Source: an uncultured Actinomycetes bacterium (GTDB lineage: Bacteria > Actinomycetota > Acidimicrobiia > Acidimicrobiales > RAAP-2). Taken from it: a DNA stretch of 64,000 nucleotides. The notes beneath the pieces are model-generated. The model saw only the letters and a list, made by a program, of their open reading frames with translations. It made no database searches and had not been told where the DNA came from. This document shows positions 24,517 to 33,286 of the stretch, one piece after another. The translations under genes and the position numbers were made by a program. The stretch spans positions 62,001 through 126,000 of the forward strand of contig CAIQWC010000012.1 in the NCBI GenBank assembly GCA_903875425.1. Direction: 5' to 3'. Numbering within the stretch: the first letter of the stretch is position 1; every line of letters begins with the position of its first letter.

Positions 24517-26136
24517 CTATAGAACGCGCAGCCGACGCTGCTCGGCCCGTCGTTCTGATTCGAGCCGCTCAAGATCACTGGCGCCGTGATCCATATGGGT
24601 CATGGCTGCACCAATTGCTCGATGCCCGGCCGTATTTTCTATCTCGCGATGCATGGCCTGAGCCACGCGTCGATAGGAGGGATGACCCTGTGGCCCTGAG
24701 CGAAGTTCGAGGAGATGCATTGCTTCGCGGGCGTTCATTTGCATCACGTAACGAATCCGATAGGCCAGACTCACGGCGTAGCCTGCCTGCTCGGGCATGG
24801 TGCGTGCGAGATCAAGGTAGAGCGCCCGCGAACGTTCCATGGCGTCTTCGTATTCAACGTCGAGCTCTGCTTCTTCGATAATCGCCGGCATGTCGTATCC
24901 CAAGGAAACATCCAGGGGTTGCCAGTCGATCGTCAAGAGGCGATGTCGTTGCAAGTCTCGAAACGCCCCATAGTCAGTCGTCAATTCGAAGCGGTAATCA
25001 GTGCGCTCGAATGCTCGACCGGGACGATGGCGACGGTTCTCTCGTTCGCCCACATAGGCGTCGAACATGGCGACCTTGTCCTCGTGACTCAGTCCCTTAA
25101 CCCGGCTGAGCGCTTCTGATTCGGATAAGCGTGTGGCCGCGAAGACAATGGCGGCGAGCACCTTGTCTTCGCCTTCAGGATCGAAGGAAACGAGGCGCAC
25201 CTCATCTTCGACTGGCGTGAGTTGTGGTGCCATGGCGTCTGGCCAGATTCGCTCGAGCACTCGGTGAGTGTCAGAACGTGTGTCTTGGAAGTACTTGGTC
25301 CAAACTCCCCCGCGGTCAGCGATGTCGACACGCCGTAAGAAACTGGGGATGACCTTCCTTAGTTCTTCGAGCATCATGTCCGCGTACTGGCGTGACTCGG
25401 GAAGCGCAAGCGCTCGCATGCGAAGGAGGAGCGACTCGTAGGCTTGGCCTGATCCGTAAATACCGACGTTCGAAAGTGACGAGGCCGGCAACAGTCCACG
25501 AACTGCATCGAGCGCTTTGGCTCGAATGGCTTGGCGGTATACGAAATCAGAATCACCGGATTCTTGCGGGTAGCGCTGCGTCAACCACTGCTGCACCTTA
25601 GGGAGCATGATGGCATAGGAGTCAAAGAGACGATCCATGTCACCGATGTAGCGAGCGCCCATCGGGGAATCTAAAATTTCTGGACTTCGGTAGTATCGGT
25701 AGAAGCCGTTAGGCATCCGAGCGTCATAGCTCAGGTAGCGAGTGGATTGCTCGAGGTAACTCATGAGCCGACCCCACTCGAGGATCTTGGTCAGCACGTT
25801 CGATGCTTGCTCACAAGCGAGGTGGACACCACCGAGCTGGGCAACGGAGTCGTCTCCATATTCGAAGAACACCTTCTCATAGAGCTCCTCGGCTCTCCTT
25901 AACCCCACGGTGGCATCAAAGCTGAGATCGCCACTGAGATCGAGATCGCCAACAAATTCATCGAGGAAGAGTCGACGAAGGCTCTTGGGGCTTCGTGAAT
26001 AGCGAGCAAAGAGCGCACCTTTGACTACCTCGGGAAGGTTGACGAGGGCAAAGACGGGCTGGTCGAGATTGGTGAAATAGGGCCTCAGGACAGCCTGTTC
26101 ATCGTCGGTGAACAACTCAACGGAGTACGTAGACAT
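24517..26136 (-). CDS. Tandem ThyX-like protein (FAD-dependent thymidylate synthase homologue)
   Basis: 539 residues, about twice a normal ThyX. The N-terminal half (to about 270) carries EWGRLMSYLEQSTRYLSYD, matching the ThyX 'S-NE-S-RY' part but with EWGR in place of RHR, and later LRMRALALPESRQYADMML. The C-terminal half (about 310-539) carries LQRHRLLTIDWQPLDVSLGYD, keeping RHR but not the NE-S-RY part, then LELRSGPQGHPSYRRVA. So each half keeps a different part of the active-site motif. True thymidylate synthase activity is not proven. It follows helY after 23 bases. Confidence 0.75.
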   Translation of the reverse strand: MSTYSVELFTDDEQAVLRPYFTNLDQPVFALVNLPEVVKGALFARYSRSPKSLRRLFLDEFVGDLDLSGDLSFDATVGLRRAEELYEKVFFEYGDDSVAQLGGVHLACEQASNVLTKILEWGRLMSYLEQSTRYLSYDARMPNGFYRYYRSPEILDSPMGARYIGDMDRLFDSYAIMLPKVQQWLTQRYPQESGDSDFVYRQAIRAKALDAVRGLLPASSLSNVGIYGSGQAYESLLLRMRALALPESRQYADMMLEELRKVIPSFLRRVDIADRGGVWTKYFQDTRSDTHRVLERIWPDAMAPQLTPVEDEVRLVSFDPEGEDKVLAAIVFAATRLSESEALSRVKGLSHEDKVAMFDAYVGERENRRHRPGRAFERTDYRFELTTDYGAFRDLQRHRLLTIDWQPLDVSLGYDMPAIIEEAELDVEYEDAMERSRALYLDLARTMPEQAGYAVSLAYRIRYVMQMNAREAMHLLELRSGPQGHPSYRRVAQAMHREIENTAGHRAIGAAMTHMDHGASDLERLESERRAEQRRLRVL

Positions 26137-26159
26137 CGTCCGCCGAGCCTATGGCCGCC

Positions 26160-28325
26160 TTAGGGCTGGCTGGCGGATACCTCGAGACCTCCAGCGGCCA
26201 CTACCGAGCGCACAATCAGGCTCCGGGCCTCACTCGCGGCTTCAACAAGGTCTTGATGGGTATTGGCATAGCAAACCTGCTCGCACAGGTCAGCGACTTG
26301 CTTGACAATACGAACGAAGTCGCCGGCGGCGACCTCGCCAATATCTCTGCGAGCCACTTCGAGGACTACTCCGAGTGGGGCGCCATGTGCCCAAGAGGCC
26401 ACCGCGGTGGCGATACCACCATCAGCTTTTCTCGATCGAGGAATCTTGTGAAGCGCTTCGAGAGCGTGAAGGGTTTCAGAGCGCGCCACGATCAAATCAG
26501 TTCGTTCCTGGAGCGCTCGCTGTCTCGGGCCACCCAAGCGATCGGGCAGGGCTCCCTTGGCTCGTTTCGGACCCTTCTTCGGGTTGCTTGGCGCAACAAC
26601 CCGAGCATGGCGTGGCTCGAACACGAGCGATGAGAGCGCGCCAGCCACGAGCGCTGGTTCGAGATCCTCGAGGTAGCCCGCATCAATAATCTCGGCGAGC
26701 AGCAAATCTGACTCGTGGTACAAACCCTCAAGGAGAAGGCCGCGATTCGTCAGCTGCCAGCCGTCGAGGTAGCCAAGTTCTTCCAAGATGCCGAGTCGTC
26801 GTTCGAACTGAGCTGCGATGTCGCGCTTATTCGCATGGGCCCCCCGTCGTCTCGCTTCGAATTGGGCATAGGTCTGGTCCAGGATTGCTCGAGCCCGGTC
26901 TTGTGTGTAGCGGTGGACGAGGTTCGAGGTCAGGTTGTAGGTCGGTCGGAAGCTCGAGTGCAATTCCGGGGGTGGCGCGGTAGCAACTCGAGCCACCTCA
27001 GAGACCGGCGTTTCCCCCGCGAACACCACGACTGCGTGACCCTCTTCATCGAGACCCCGGCGCCCTGCGCGTCCGGACATTTGGGCGAACTCGCCGGAGG
27101 TCAGGGTTGCTCGACCGGAACCTCCGTACTTCGTGAAGCGGTCCATAACTACGGTGCGAGCGGGCATATTGATGCCAAGCGAGAGCGTCTCAGTGGCGAA
27201 GACCACCTTGAGAAGACCTTCGGAGAAGAGAGTTTCTACCGCCTCTCTAAAAGCTGGAACCATGCCTGCGTGGTGTGCGGCGACGCCAGCTTCGAGTTGC
27301 TCAACCCAATCGTCATAACCAAGGGCATCGAGTTCGTCGTCAGTAAACATCTCGACCTGACTTTCGACAATGGCCCTGATGCGATTTCGATCGGCGCTCT
27401 TCGTGAGGCGAACACTGTCACGAAGTAATGCTCTCGCGGCATCATCGCAGGCGGCCCGCGAGAAAATAAACCAGATAGCCGGTAGGAGTTCCTCGTCATG
27501 GAGGAGATGGATCAGTTCGCTACGGCGCGGAGTCTTATAGGCATCCGTGTTTGGTCCGGGCCGACCTCCCCGCCAGGCGTTGGCTCCCCCAGCCCGACGC
27601 CGGATAGCGCTTTGGTCTATGCGAAGTCCGTAATCGGAGACTCGGTCGCCTTGTAACAAGTCGAAGAGTTCAGGATGGAAGGTTGCTCGAGGCGTGACCG
27701 CCACGTGGTGGTGCAAGGTGATGGGTCGCTCCCGCTCCACGATCACATCGGTGCGGCCTCGATTCGTAGCAATCCACTCGCCAAGTACGGCGGCGTTAGA
27801 TACGGTGGCTGACAGGCAGACAAATTGGACATCAGACGAGGTCATGATGATGACTTCTTCCCACACACCACCTCGATAGGGATCTTGGAGGAAGTGGACC
27901 TCGTCGAGCACCACGAGGCCAAGTCGGTCGAGCTGTGGTGAGTTGTTAAGCAACATATTGCGCAATACCTCGGTGGTCATCACCACAATGGGGGCGCTGG
28001 CATTTTGGGACGTATCGCCGGTTAAGAGACCGACACGATCAGCACCGTGCTGGCGCTTTAACTCCAAATACTTTTGATTAGAGAGCGCCTTTAAAGGCGT
28101 GGTGTAAAAGGACTTACAACCTTGGTCGAGCGCGCGCTGAACGCCGTAGTCCGCTACGAGCGTCTTGCCCGCTCCCGTGGGAGCGCTAACAAGGAGCGAT
28201 GCGCCATCGTCGAGAGAATCGAGGGCGCGCTGTTGAAAACTATCTAGTTCGAACCCCTGTCGCGCAACGAAGGCCAGGCGTCGTTCGCGGATCGCGTCGA
28301 GTTCGTCAAGTGCCCCCCTACTCAC
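26160..28325 (-). CDS. helY: Ski2/Mtr4-like DEAD/DEAH-box RNA helicase HelY
   Basis: An ATP-dependent helicase, presumably acting in RNA turnover. It has 721 residues. The Q-motif region FELDSFQQRALDSL, Walker A SAPTGAGKT, TTPLKALSNQK (Ia), VVLDEVHFLQD (DEVH, motif II), SATVSN (III) and QMSGRAGRRGLD (VI) are in order, followed by the helical C-terminal region. The GTG start overlaps the tatC stop. tatC-helY is the order also known in mycobacteria. It is shorter than mycobacterial HelY (about 900). Confidence 0.93.
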   Translation of the reverse strand: MSRGALDELDAIRERRLAFVARQGFELDSFQQRALDSLDDGASLLVSAPTGAGKTLVADYGVQRALDQGCKSFYTTPLKALSNQKYLELKRQHGADRVGLLTGDTSQNASAPIVVMTTEVLRNMLLNNSPQLDRLGLVVLDEVHFLQDPYRGGVWEEVIIMTSSDVQFVCLSATVSNAAVLGEWIATNRGRTDVIVERERPITLHHHVAVTPRATFHPELFDLLQGDRVSDYGLRIDQSAIRRRAGGANAWRGGRPGPNTDAYKTPRRSELIHLLHDEELLPAIWFIFSRAACDDAARALLRDSVRLTKSADRNRIRAIVESQVEMFTDDELDALGYDDWVEQLEAGVAAHHAGMVPAFREAVETLFSEGLLKVVFATETLSLGINMPARTVVMDRFTKYGGSGRATLTSGEFAQMSGRAGRRGLDEEGHAVVVFAGETPVSEVARVATAPPPELHSSFRPTYNLTSNLVHRYTQDRARAILDQTYAQFEARRRGAHANKRDIAAQFERRLGILEELGYLDGWQLTNRGLLLEGLYHESDLLLAEIIDAGYLEDLEPALVAGALSSLVFEPRHARVVAPSNPKKGPKRAKGALPDRLGGPRQRALQERTDLIVARSETLHALEALHKIPRSRKADGGIATAVASWAHGAPLGVVLEVARRDIGEVAAGDFVRIVKQVADLCEQVCYANTHQDLVEAASEARSLIVRSVVAAGGLEVSASQP

Positions 28326-29062
28326 CGCCGGAACAGCCAGCCAATACCGATCGCGACGAAATAGAACACGACCAAGGGGATCATCAGCATCAGCATGGAG
28401 AAGGGATCGCTAGAGGGAGTGAAGATGGCCGAAGCCAAGGTAATAGCAATCACTGCCCATCGCCACCAATGGAGGAGTTGTCGCCAGGTGACAACTCTCA
28501 AGAATTCCAAGGCCACCAAGATAACGGGGAACTCGAACGCCGCGCCAAAGATCACCATCATCCACATCACGAGGGATAGGTATTGCTTGGGATTGTAAAT
28601 GGGACGCAGGTCCGGCCCCCCAATAGCGGTAAGCCAACTCAGCGCGTGTTCCAAGGTTATGTAGGCAATAGCCGCACCGAGAGCAAAGAGCAGTAGAGAA
28701 ATCACAATGAAGGGAATCGCATAGTGCCGCTCCTTACTTTTGAGACCCGGAGTGACGAAGCGCCAAAATTCAAAGAGCAGCACGGGTGAACTGAAGATCA
28801 GCCCCGCAAAACAAGCGATTTGGAGTCGCACCGAGATACCATCAAGTGGACCCGTTACGTAGAGGCTGCAGTGGTGGTGGCTTGCTAAGCAAAAGGGTTG
28901 CAGAAGAAAATTCAAAAGCGGCGCGTAGAGGGTGAAGCCAATGATGGATCCAATCAGGATCGCCGCAATCGAGACCATGAGACGTTTTCGCAACTCGCCG
29001 AGGTGCTCGGTGAGCGTGAGGGTGTTGGCCTTGGAGTTACTGAGGCGATCTTTAAGGGTCAC
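28322..29062 (-). CDS. tatC: Sec-independent protein translocase TatC
   Basis: The polytopic receptor for twin-arginine signal peptides. It has 246 residues with six helices. HLGELRKRLM at the cytoplasmic N-terminus is the signal-peptide contact, and FEFWRFVTPGLKSKERHY the second signature. A Cys pair lies in the first periplasmic loop (CLASHHHC). It sits six bases after tatB and overlaps helY by four bases. No separate TatA gene is seen in the window. Confidence 0.95.
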   Translation of the reverse strand: MTLKDRLSNSKANTLTLTEHLGELRKRLMVSIAAILIGSIIGFTLYAPLLNFLLQPFCLASHHHCSLYVTGPLDGISVRLQIACFAGLIFSSPVLLFEFWRFVTPGLKSKERHYAIPFIVISLLLFALGAAIAYITLEHALSWLTAIGGPDLRPIYNPKQYLSLVMWMMVIFGAAFEFPVILVALEFLRVVTWRQLLHWWRWAVIAITLASAIFTPSSDPFSMLMLMIPLVVFYFVAIGIGWLFRR

Positions 29063-29068
29063 GCTGGC

Positions 29069-29467
29069 TCAGTTCAACCGAGGATCAAAGGGGAGGTCGG
29101 GAGAGGGTCTGGCTGCGGGTGGTGATGGCGGTGGTGCGAGCGTCGGAGCTCCGGGATCGACGCGCAGTCCTTGATCCACAGAGCCCACAGGTGCCTCTCC
29201 GGGATCTTCTTGCAGGGGCGATTCACCCATATTCGCCAACGTGTCGAGGAGGGACATGGGCGAACGAGCGTAGCGAGCAATATCACCGGTACTTGGGAGA
29301 TCAGGAACGGTGGCTCGCACTTCAGATTCTACTTTTTGAGAAAAGCTTCTCACCGCTCGCCAGAATCCCCCGAGTTGCCGGGCAATCTGAGGAAGCTTGT
29401 CGGGACCAACGAGTACCAGCGCCACGATGGCGACGATGAGCAACTTGGCAGGGCTCAGGCTCAGCAC
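29069..29467 (-). CDS. tatB: Twin-arginine translocase subunit, TatB-like
   Basis: 132 residues. A single N-terminal membrane helix ends in LVGPDKLPQIARQLG, the TatA/TatB hinge, followed by an amphipathic helix (GGFWRAVRSFSQKVESEV) and a long Pro-rich tail. The GP hinge and length favour TatB over TatA. It begins with GTG at 29467, and the operon tatB-tatC-helY starts here. Confidence 0.85.
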   Translation of the reverse strand: MLSLSPAKLLIVAIVALVLVGPDKLPQIARQLGGFWRAVRSFSQKVESEVRATVPDLPSTGDIARYARSPMSLLDTLANMGESPLQEDPGEAPVGSVDQGLRVDPGAPTLAPPPSPPAARPSPDLPFDPRLN

Positions 29468-29473
29468 GTGGCC

Positions 29474-29479
29474 ATCCTA
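29474..29479 (-). promoter_or_regulatory. Leaderless -10 element of tatB (TAGGAT)
   Basis: Minus-strand TAGGAT, then GGCCAC, then GTG 29467. It drives the tatB-tatC-helY unit, separate from lepB 26 bases upstream. Confidence 0.55.
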
Positions 29480-29504
29480 CCGAGTGAGGGCTCACGCCCG
29501 GTCG

Positions 29505-30140
29505 CTACGGGAATCCGATACGACTCAGGGGCCAGATTCTGAGTACGACGTGGCCAATGATGTCTGACCCTGGCACGGTGCCCCAAGTCCGACTATCGCA
29601 TGAATCAGTTCGATTGTCACCCATGACGAAATACTGATTCGCAGGAATCTTCTGTTTCGTAATTGCCGGTCCGAGCGGTGTGGCAGGAAACCAGGGTTCA
29701 GCGATCACCTTCCCGTTAATGGTCACGTTGTTACCCTGAGAGCCAATCACCTCACCGGGAAGGCCAATCACCCGTTTCACGAGGTCGGTCACTCCCGGAT
29801 CCCCGCAAGCGTTGTGCTCCGCGGGAGGCGCGTGAAACACGACGATATCGCCACGCTCAACGGAACGGAAGTCATAGGTCACCTTGGAAACGACGATACG
29901 GTCCCCGATTTGGAGGGTGGGCTCCATAGACGCGGAGGGTATATAGAAAGTCTGGAAGAGAAAGGTCCTCACCAAGAAGGCAACGAGAAGCGCGACGACG
30001 AGAACGACTACCCACTCGGTGATCGCACGCTTTCCTTGCCTTCGAGCCCGGTGACGGCCGCGAGCCTCAGTACGCGACGCACTTGGCTGCGAAAAGAAAT
30101 CACTGGGGTCTGCAGATTGATCTGCGTCTTCAGGGTGCAC
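29505..30140 (-). CDS. lepB: Signal peptidase I
   Basis: Cleaves Sec and Tat signal peptides on the outer face of the membrane. It has 211 residues. One N-terminal helix (43-61), the nucleophile S71 in IPSASMEPTL, the general base K122 in LVKRVIGLPGE, and GDNRTDSCDSRTWG near the C-terminus are all present. Start GTG 30140 has TAACCT ending eight bases upstream, close to the leaderless spacing. It stands where mycobacteria have pafB and pafC. Confidence 0.95.
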   Translation of the reverse strand: MHPEDADQSADPSDFFSQPSASRTEARGRHRARRQGKRAITEWVVVLVVALLVAFLVRTFLFQTFYIPSASMEPTLQIGDRIVVSKVTYDFRSVERGDIVVFHAPPAEHNACGDPGVTDLVKRVIGLPGEVIGSQGNNVTINGKVIAEPWFPATPLGPAITKQKIPANQYFVMGDNRTDSCDSRTWGTVPGSDIIGHVVLRIWPLSRIGFP

Positions 30141-30191
30141 GATCAGGCAGGTTAGCGGAGGACGGGCATGTCCATGGTTCGCTTCGGAATC

Positions 30192-31574
30192 TCAGAGCGA
30201 CTCGATGAGGCGATCAACGCGTTCGTCGTGCGACTTAAACGGGTTTTTGAGCGTCAAGGTGCGCTGCGCTTGGTCATTGAGTTTGAGGTGCACCCAATCG
30301 ACGGTGTAGTCCCGGCGCTGTTCTTTGGCTCGCTTTACGAAGGCACCCCTGAGTCGAGCCCTTGTGGTTTGAGGAGCGCTCACGACGGCCTCGCGTATCG
30401 CATCATCGGAAATGATCCTCTCGGCCTGATTACTGCTTTGCAATCGGTAGAACAAACCCCGAGCAGGATTGATGTCGTGATAGAGCAAATCGATCATCGC
30501 GACCTTTGGGTTAGTGAGCGCCAGTGCGCTGCGCTGTCGATATTCATCAATGAGTCGACGTTTGGCTATCCAATCGATCTCTCGCCATAATTCATCTGGA
30601 TCACGCCATAGAGCGTCGATGGTGTTAGCCCACATGTCGAGTGCTCTGTCTTCTTCTGGCTGCAAGCCTTTTGAATCGCGATATTTCAAGGCACGCTCAA
30701 CGAATTCAGTTTGAATCTCAAGTGCCGAAAGGTCTCGGCCGTTGGCGAGCCGAACCTTGGCCTTTAGCGTTGGATCTTGGGAAATCTCACGAATAGCTCG
30801 AACCGGATTCTCGAGCGTCAAATCTCTCAAGATCTGTCCATGGTCTTCGAGGATGCTCAGCATGACGCAGGTGGCGCCCGCCTTGAGAAAGGTTGCGTGC
30901 TCTGACATGTTGGAGTCACCCACGATGACGTGTAAGCGTCGATATTTGCTCGCATCAGCATGAGGTTCGTCCCGAGTATTGATTAACGGTCGAGATCGCG
31001 TGGTTGCCGAAGACATGGATTCCCACATGTGTTCCGCTCGCTGTGAGATCACGTAGCGAGTGTTTCTCCCGTCGAAGAGAACCTTGCCGGCTCCTGCATA
31101 AATTTGTCGGCTGACGAGAAATGGGATGAGGTACTGCTCATAGGTGACGGGGTCCACATCACGGGGGGTGAGGTAGTTCTCGTGGCTGCCGTAGGAATTA
31201 TTAGCGGAATCAGTATTGTTTTTGAAGACGTAAATTTGACCCCGGTGACCGTCTTCATTCAGACGTTCCTGCGCGCCACTCACGAGCTGATTGAGAATCC
31301 ACTCCCCCGCTTTGTCATGGGCGACTAAGTCCGAAATCTTGTCGCACTCAGGGGTGGCGTACTCGGGGTGACTCCCAACATCGAGGTAGAGCCGAGCACC
31401 ATTTTCGAGGAATACATTCGAACTACGCCCCCATGAAACAACTCGCTTAAAGAGATGACGCGCCACTTCGTCTGGCGAGAGGCGACGCTGTCCCTGATGG
31501 GAAAACGTAACCCCAAATTCAGTTTCGATACCGACGATTCTCTTCTGCACGTAACGAACAGTATCGGAGAACAC
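30192..31574 (-). CDS. pafA: Pup-protein ligase PafA
   Basis: Uses ATP to join the C-terminal Glu of Pup to lysines of target proteins. It has 460 residues. [12 protein letters not shown] holds the catalytic/metal-binding glutamates; [21 protein letters not shown] and [22 protein letters not shown] are the conserved core of the carboxylate-amine ligase fold. GTG 31574 has GAGG at five bases; GTG 31550 would give the more usual short N-terminus. The start lies 19 bases after prcA. Confidence 0.96.
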   Translation of the reverse strand: MFSDTVRYVQKRIVGIETEFGVTFSHQGQRRLSPDEVARHLFKRVVSWGRSSNVFLENGARLYLDVGSHPEYATPECDKISDLVAHDKAGEWILNQLVSGAQERLNEDGHRGQIYVFKNNTDSANNSYGSHENYLTPRDVDPVTYEQYLIPFLVSRQIYAGAGKVLFDGRNTRYVISQRAEHMWESMSSATTRSRPLINTRDEPHADASKYRRLHVIVGDSNMSEHATFLKAGATCVMLSILEDHGQILRDLTLENPVRAIREISQDPTLKAKVRLANGRDLSALEIQTEFVERALKYRDSKGLQPEEDRALDMWANTIDALWRDPDELWREIDWIAKRRLIDEYRQRSALALTNPKVAMIDLLYHDINPARGLFYRLQSSNQAERIISDDAIREAVVSAPQTTRARLRGAFVKRAKEQRRDYTVDWVHLKLNDQAQRTLTLKNPFKSHDERVDRLIESL

Positions 31575-31593
31575 GCCGCCTCAGGGGCGTTGA

Positions 31594-32277
31594 CTACGAC
31601 GCGCCAAGGAGCGTGGCTATGGTGGCGTCATCGAGACGCTCGAAGGTGCGGCGACCGTTACCCTCAGACAACATAGCAGCTTCGAGGTCCTCGGGTCCAA
31701 GGGTTCTCTCGGTCCCAGCAAGTGCAGCGACGCAGGCTTTGACTGCTGCGTCCAGCTCCCATGAAGCGTCGAATCGGCCTGCAAAGTTCTGGCGAATCGT
31801 TTCCGCTTCGCCACCCAGGACGGCCCATTCCCCCTCATCGGTGATGGTTCCCTCATAGGCGACGTGAAACAACTGAGTCGGGCGCTGTTCATTGGCAAGT
31901 TCGGCAACGAGGATTTCTACTTCGAGCGGCTTCATCTCATGGGTGAAGACGTTGCCGAGGTACTGAGCGTAGAGATTCGCCAGCGATCGGGCATCGACGT
32001 CGGAGCGAGAAAACTGAAAACCTTTTAAGTCGGCATGCCTAACGCCAGCGACACGTAGTTGATCGTATTCGTTGAACTTACCGACGCCAGCGAAAGCGAT
32101 GCGGTCATAGATCTCTGAGATCTTGTGCAGGGTTTTCGAAGGATTCTCCGCGACGAGTACCACACCCTGGTTGTAGATTGCTGCGATCAAGGACCGGCCG
32201 CGAGCGATGCCTTTTTGGGCATACTCCGCACGGTCTTTCATAATTTGCTCGGGTGCTACGTAATAGGGCATGCTCAT
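31594..32277 (-). CDS. prcA: Proteasome subunit alpha
   Basis: Forms the outer, gating rings of the 20S core. 227 residues. The N-terminal gate segment MSMPYYVAPEQIMKDRAEYAQKG matches the bacterial PrcA pattern with an alpha-helix H0, and SLIAAIYNQGVVLVAENPS follows. There is no catalytic N-terminal threonine, as expected for alpha. Its start overlaps the prcB stop by four bases, so the two ring types are co-translated. Confidence 0.95.
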   Translation of the reverse strand: MSMPYYVAPEQIMKDRAEYAQKGIARGRSLIAAIYNQGVVLVAENPSKTLHKISEIYDRIAFAGVGKFNEYDQLRVAGVRHADLKGFQFSRSDVDARSLANLYAQYLGNVFTHEMKPLEVEILVAELANEQRPTQLFHVAYEGTITDEGEWAVLGGEAETIRQNFAGRFDASWELDAAVKACVAALAGTERTLGPEDLEAAMLSEGNGRRTFERLDDATIATLLGAS

Positions 32278-33077
32278 CGCAGTGAACCTCCGGCGGCGCC
32301 ACCGAGTTCGCGGCGGCGCTCAATCGCTTCTTCAAAGCGTCTCGCAACCTCGGCATCATCAATGCGCTGGTAACCCTGATTGCTAACGCAGGCCACAAGG
32401 GGGTAGATACCGCGAACCATATCCGGACCCCCGGTGGCTGAGTCAGCATCGGCTGCTTCGTAGAGCGCTAAGACGGCGAGCTCCACAGCTTCGTCGACGT
32501 CTAAATTGTCTCGATAGCCCAATTTGATCGTGGTCCGTGCGTCGCGACCACCCGACCCCGTCGCTTGGAAGTCGGTCTCTTCGTAGTGACCGCCAGTGGG
32601 GTCGTAGGTAAAAATACGCCCGGTATTCTTCGCGAGATCAAAGCCACAAAATAAAGGTACGACAATGAAACCTTGCATGGCCATGGGTAGGTGGGTACGC
32701 ACCATCTGGGCGAGTTGGTTTGCTTTACCTTCGAGACTGAGGGTGACGCCTTCCACTTTTTCGTAGTGCTCGAGTTGTACCTGGAAGAGCTTGACCATCT
32801 CTAAGGCCATGCCGGCTGATCCCGAGATAGCAACAGCGGAGTAGCGATCCGCAGCGAATACTTTCTCCATCGCTCGATGCTCAATCGCGTGGCCGGCGGT
32901 CGCACGCCTATCCCCTGCCATGAGGACTCCATCACGGTAGCGAATAGCTAACACGGTGGTGCCGTGTGGCGACATCGTCGCCGCGTTTTCGGAGATACCT
33001 TGTATGCCCCGTGTGGCGAGCAAGGAGGCAAAATCAGGGCCTGGATCCAGCTGAGGTTTAAACAAAGGAAGGGCCAC
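32274..33077 (-). CDS. prcB: Proteasome subunit beta
   Basis: The catalytic ring subunit, 267 residues as precursor. The propeptide runs to residue 39; cleavage at HG|TTVLAIRY exposes Thr40 as the nucleophile. Asp and Lys equivalents (GDRRAT, and K in MEKVFAAD) are present, with GSGG further on. The GTG start shares one base with the pup stop, as expected for one operon. Confidence 0.96.
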   Translation of the reverse strand: MALPLFKPQLDPGPDFASLLATRGIQGISENAATMSPHGTTVLAIRYRDGVLMAGDRRATAGHAIEHRAMEKVFAADRYSAVAISGSAGMALEMVKLFQVQLEHYEKVEGVTLSLEGKANQLAQMVRTHLPMAMQGFIVVPLFCGFDLAKNTGRIFTYDPTGGHYEETDFQATGSGGRDARTTIKLGYRDNLDVDEAVELAVLALYEAADADSATGGPDMVRGIYPLVACVSNQGYQRIDDAEVARRFEEAIERRRELGGAAGGSLR

Positions 33078-33274
33078 TATTCGCCACCCTTTTGAACGTA
33101 GTTGCGCACGAATTCTTCGGCATTGTCTTCAAGCACCAGGTCAATTTCGTCGAGCAAACTATCGAGATCGGCTTTCAATTGCTCCGCCCCCGCGCTACTT
33201 GTCGGTTCTCCTGTTTCAACGTCTTGCGAATGGTCTGCTTGCTTTGGGCGCTGCGTGCGCTCTTGTTCAGCCAT
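33077..33274 (-). CDS. pup: Prokaryotic ubiquitin-like protein Pup
   Basis: 65 residues, disordered and acidic, with a helix-forming Mpa-binding segment (EQLKADLDSLLDEIDLVLED). The C-terminus is VQKGGE. It ends in Glu rather than Gln, so the product needs no deamidation before PafA can use it. The usual place between dop and prcB confirms the call. Confidence 0.97.
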   Translation of the reverse strand: MAEQERTQRPKQADHSQDVETGEPTSSAGAEQLKADLDSLLDEIDLVLEDNAEEFVRNYVQKGGE

Positions 33275-33286
33275 GTGCCAACCTCC

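Noticed and set aside
23703-24881. A 392-codon open frame on the plus strand
   Set aside because: It is antisense to DUF4193 and its neighbours. The Asp/Glu-rich sense strand has no stops in the opposite frame, which gives an Ile/Val-rich artefact; no start signal or domain.
26715-27428. A 237-codon frame antisense to helY
   Set aside because: helY is complete with all helicase motifs on the other strand; the antisense product shows no domain or ribosome-binding site.
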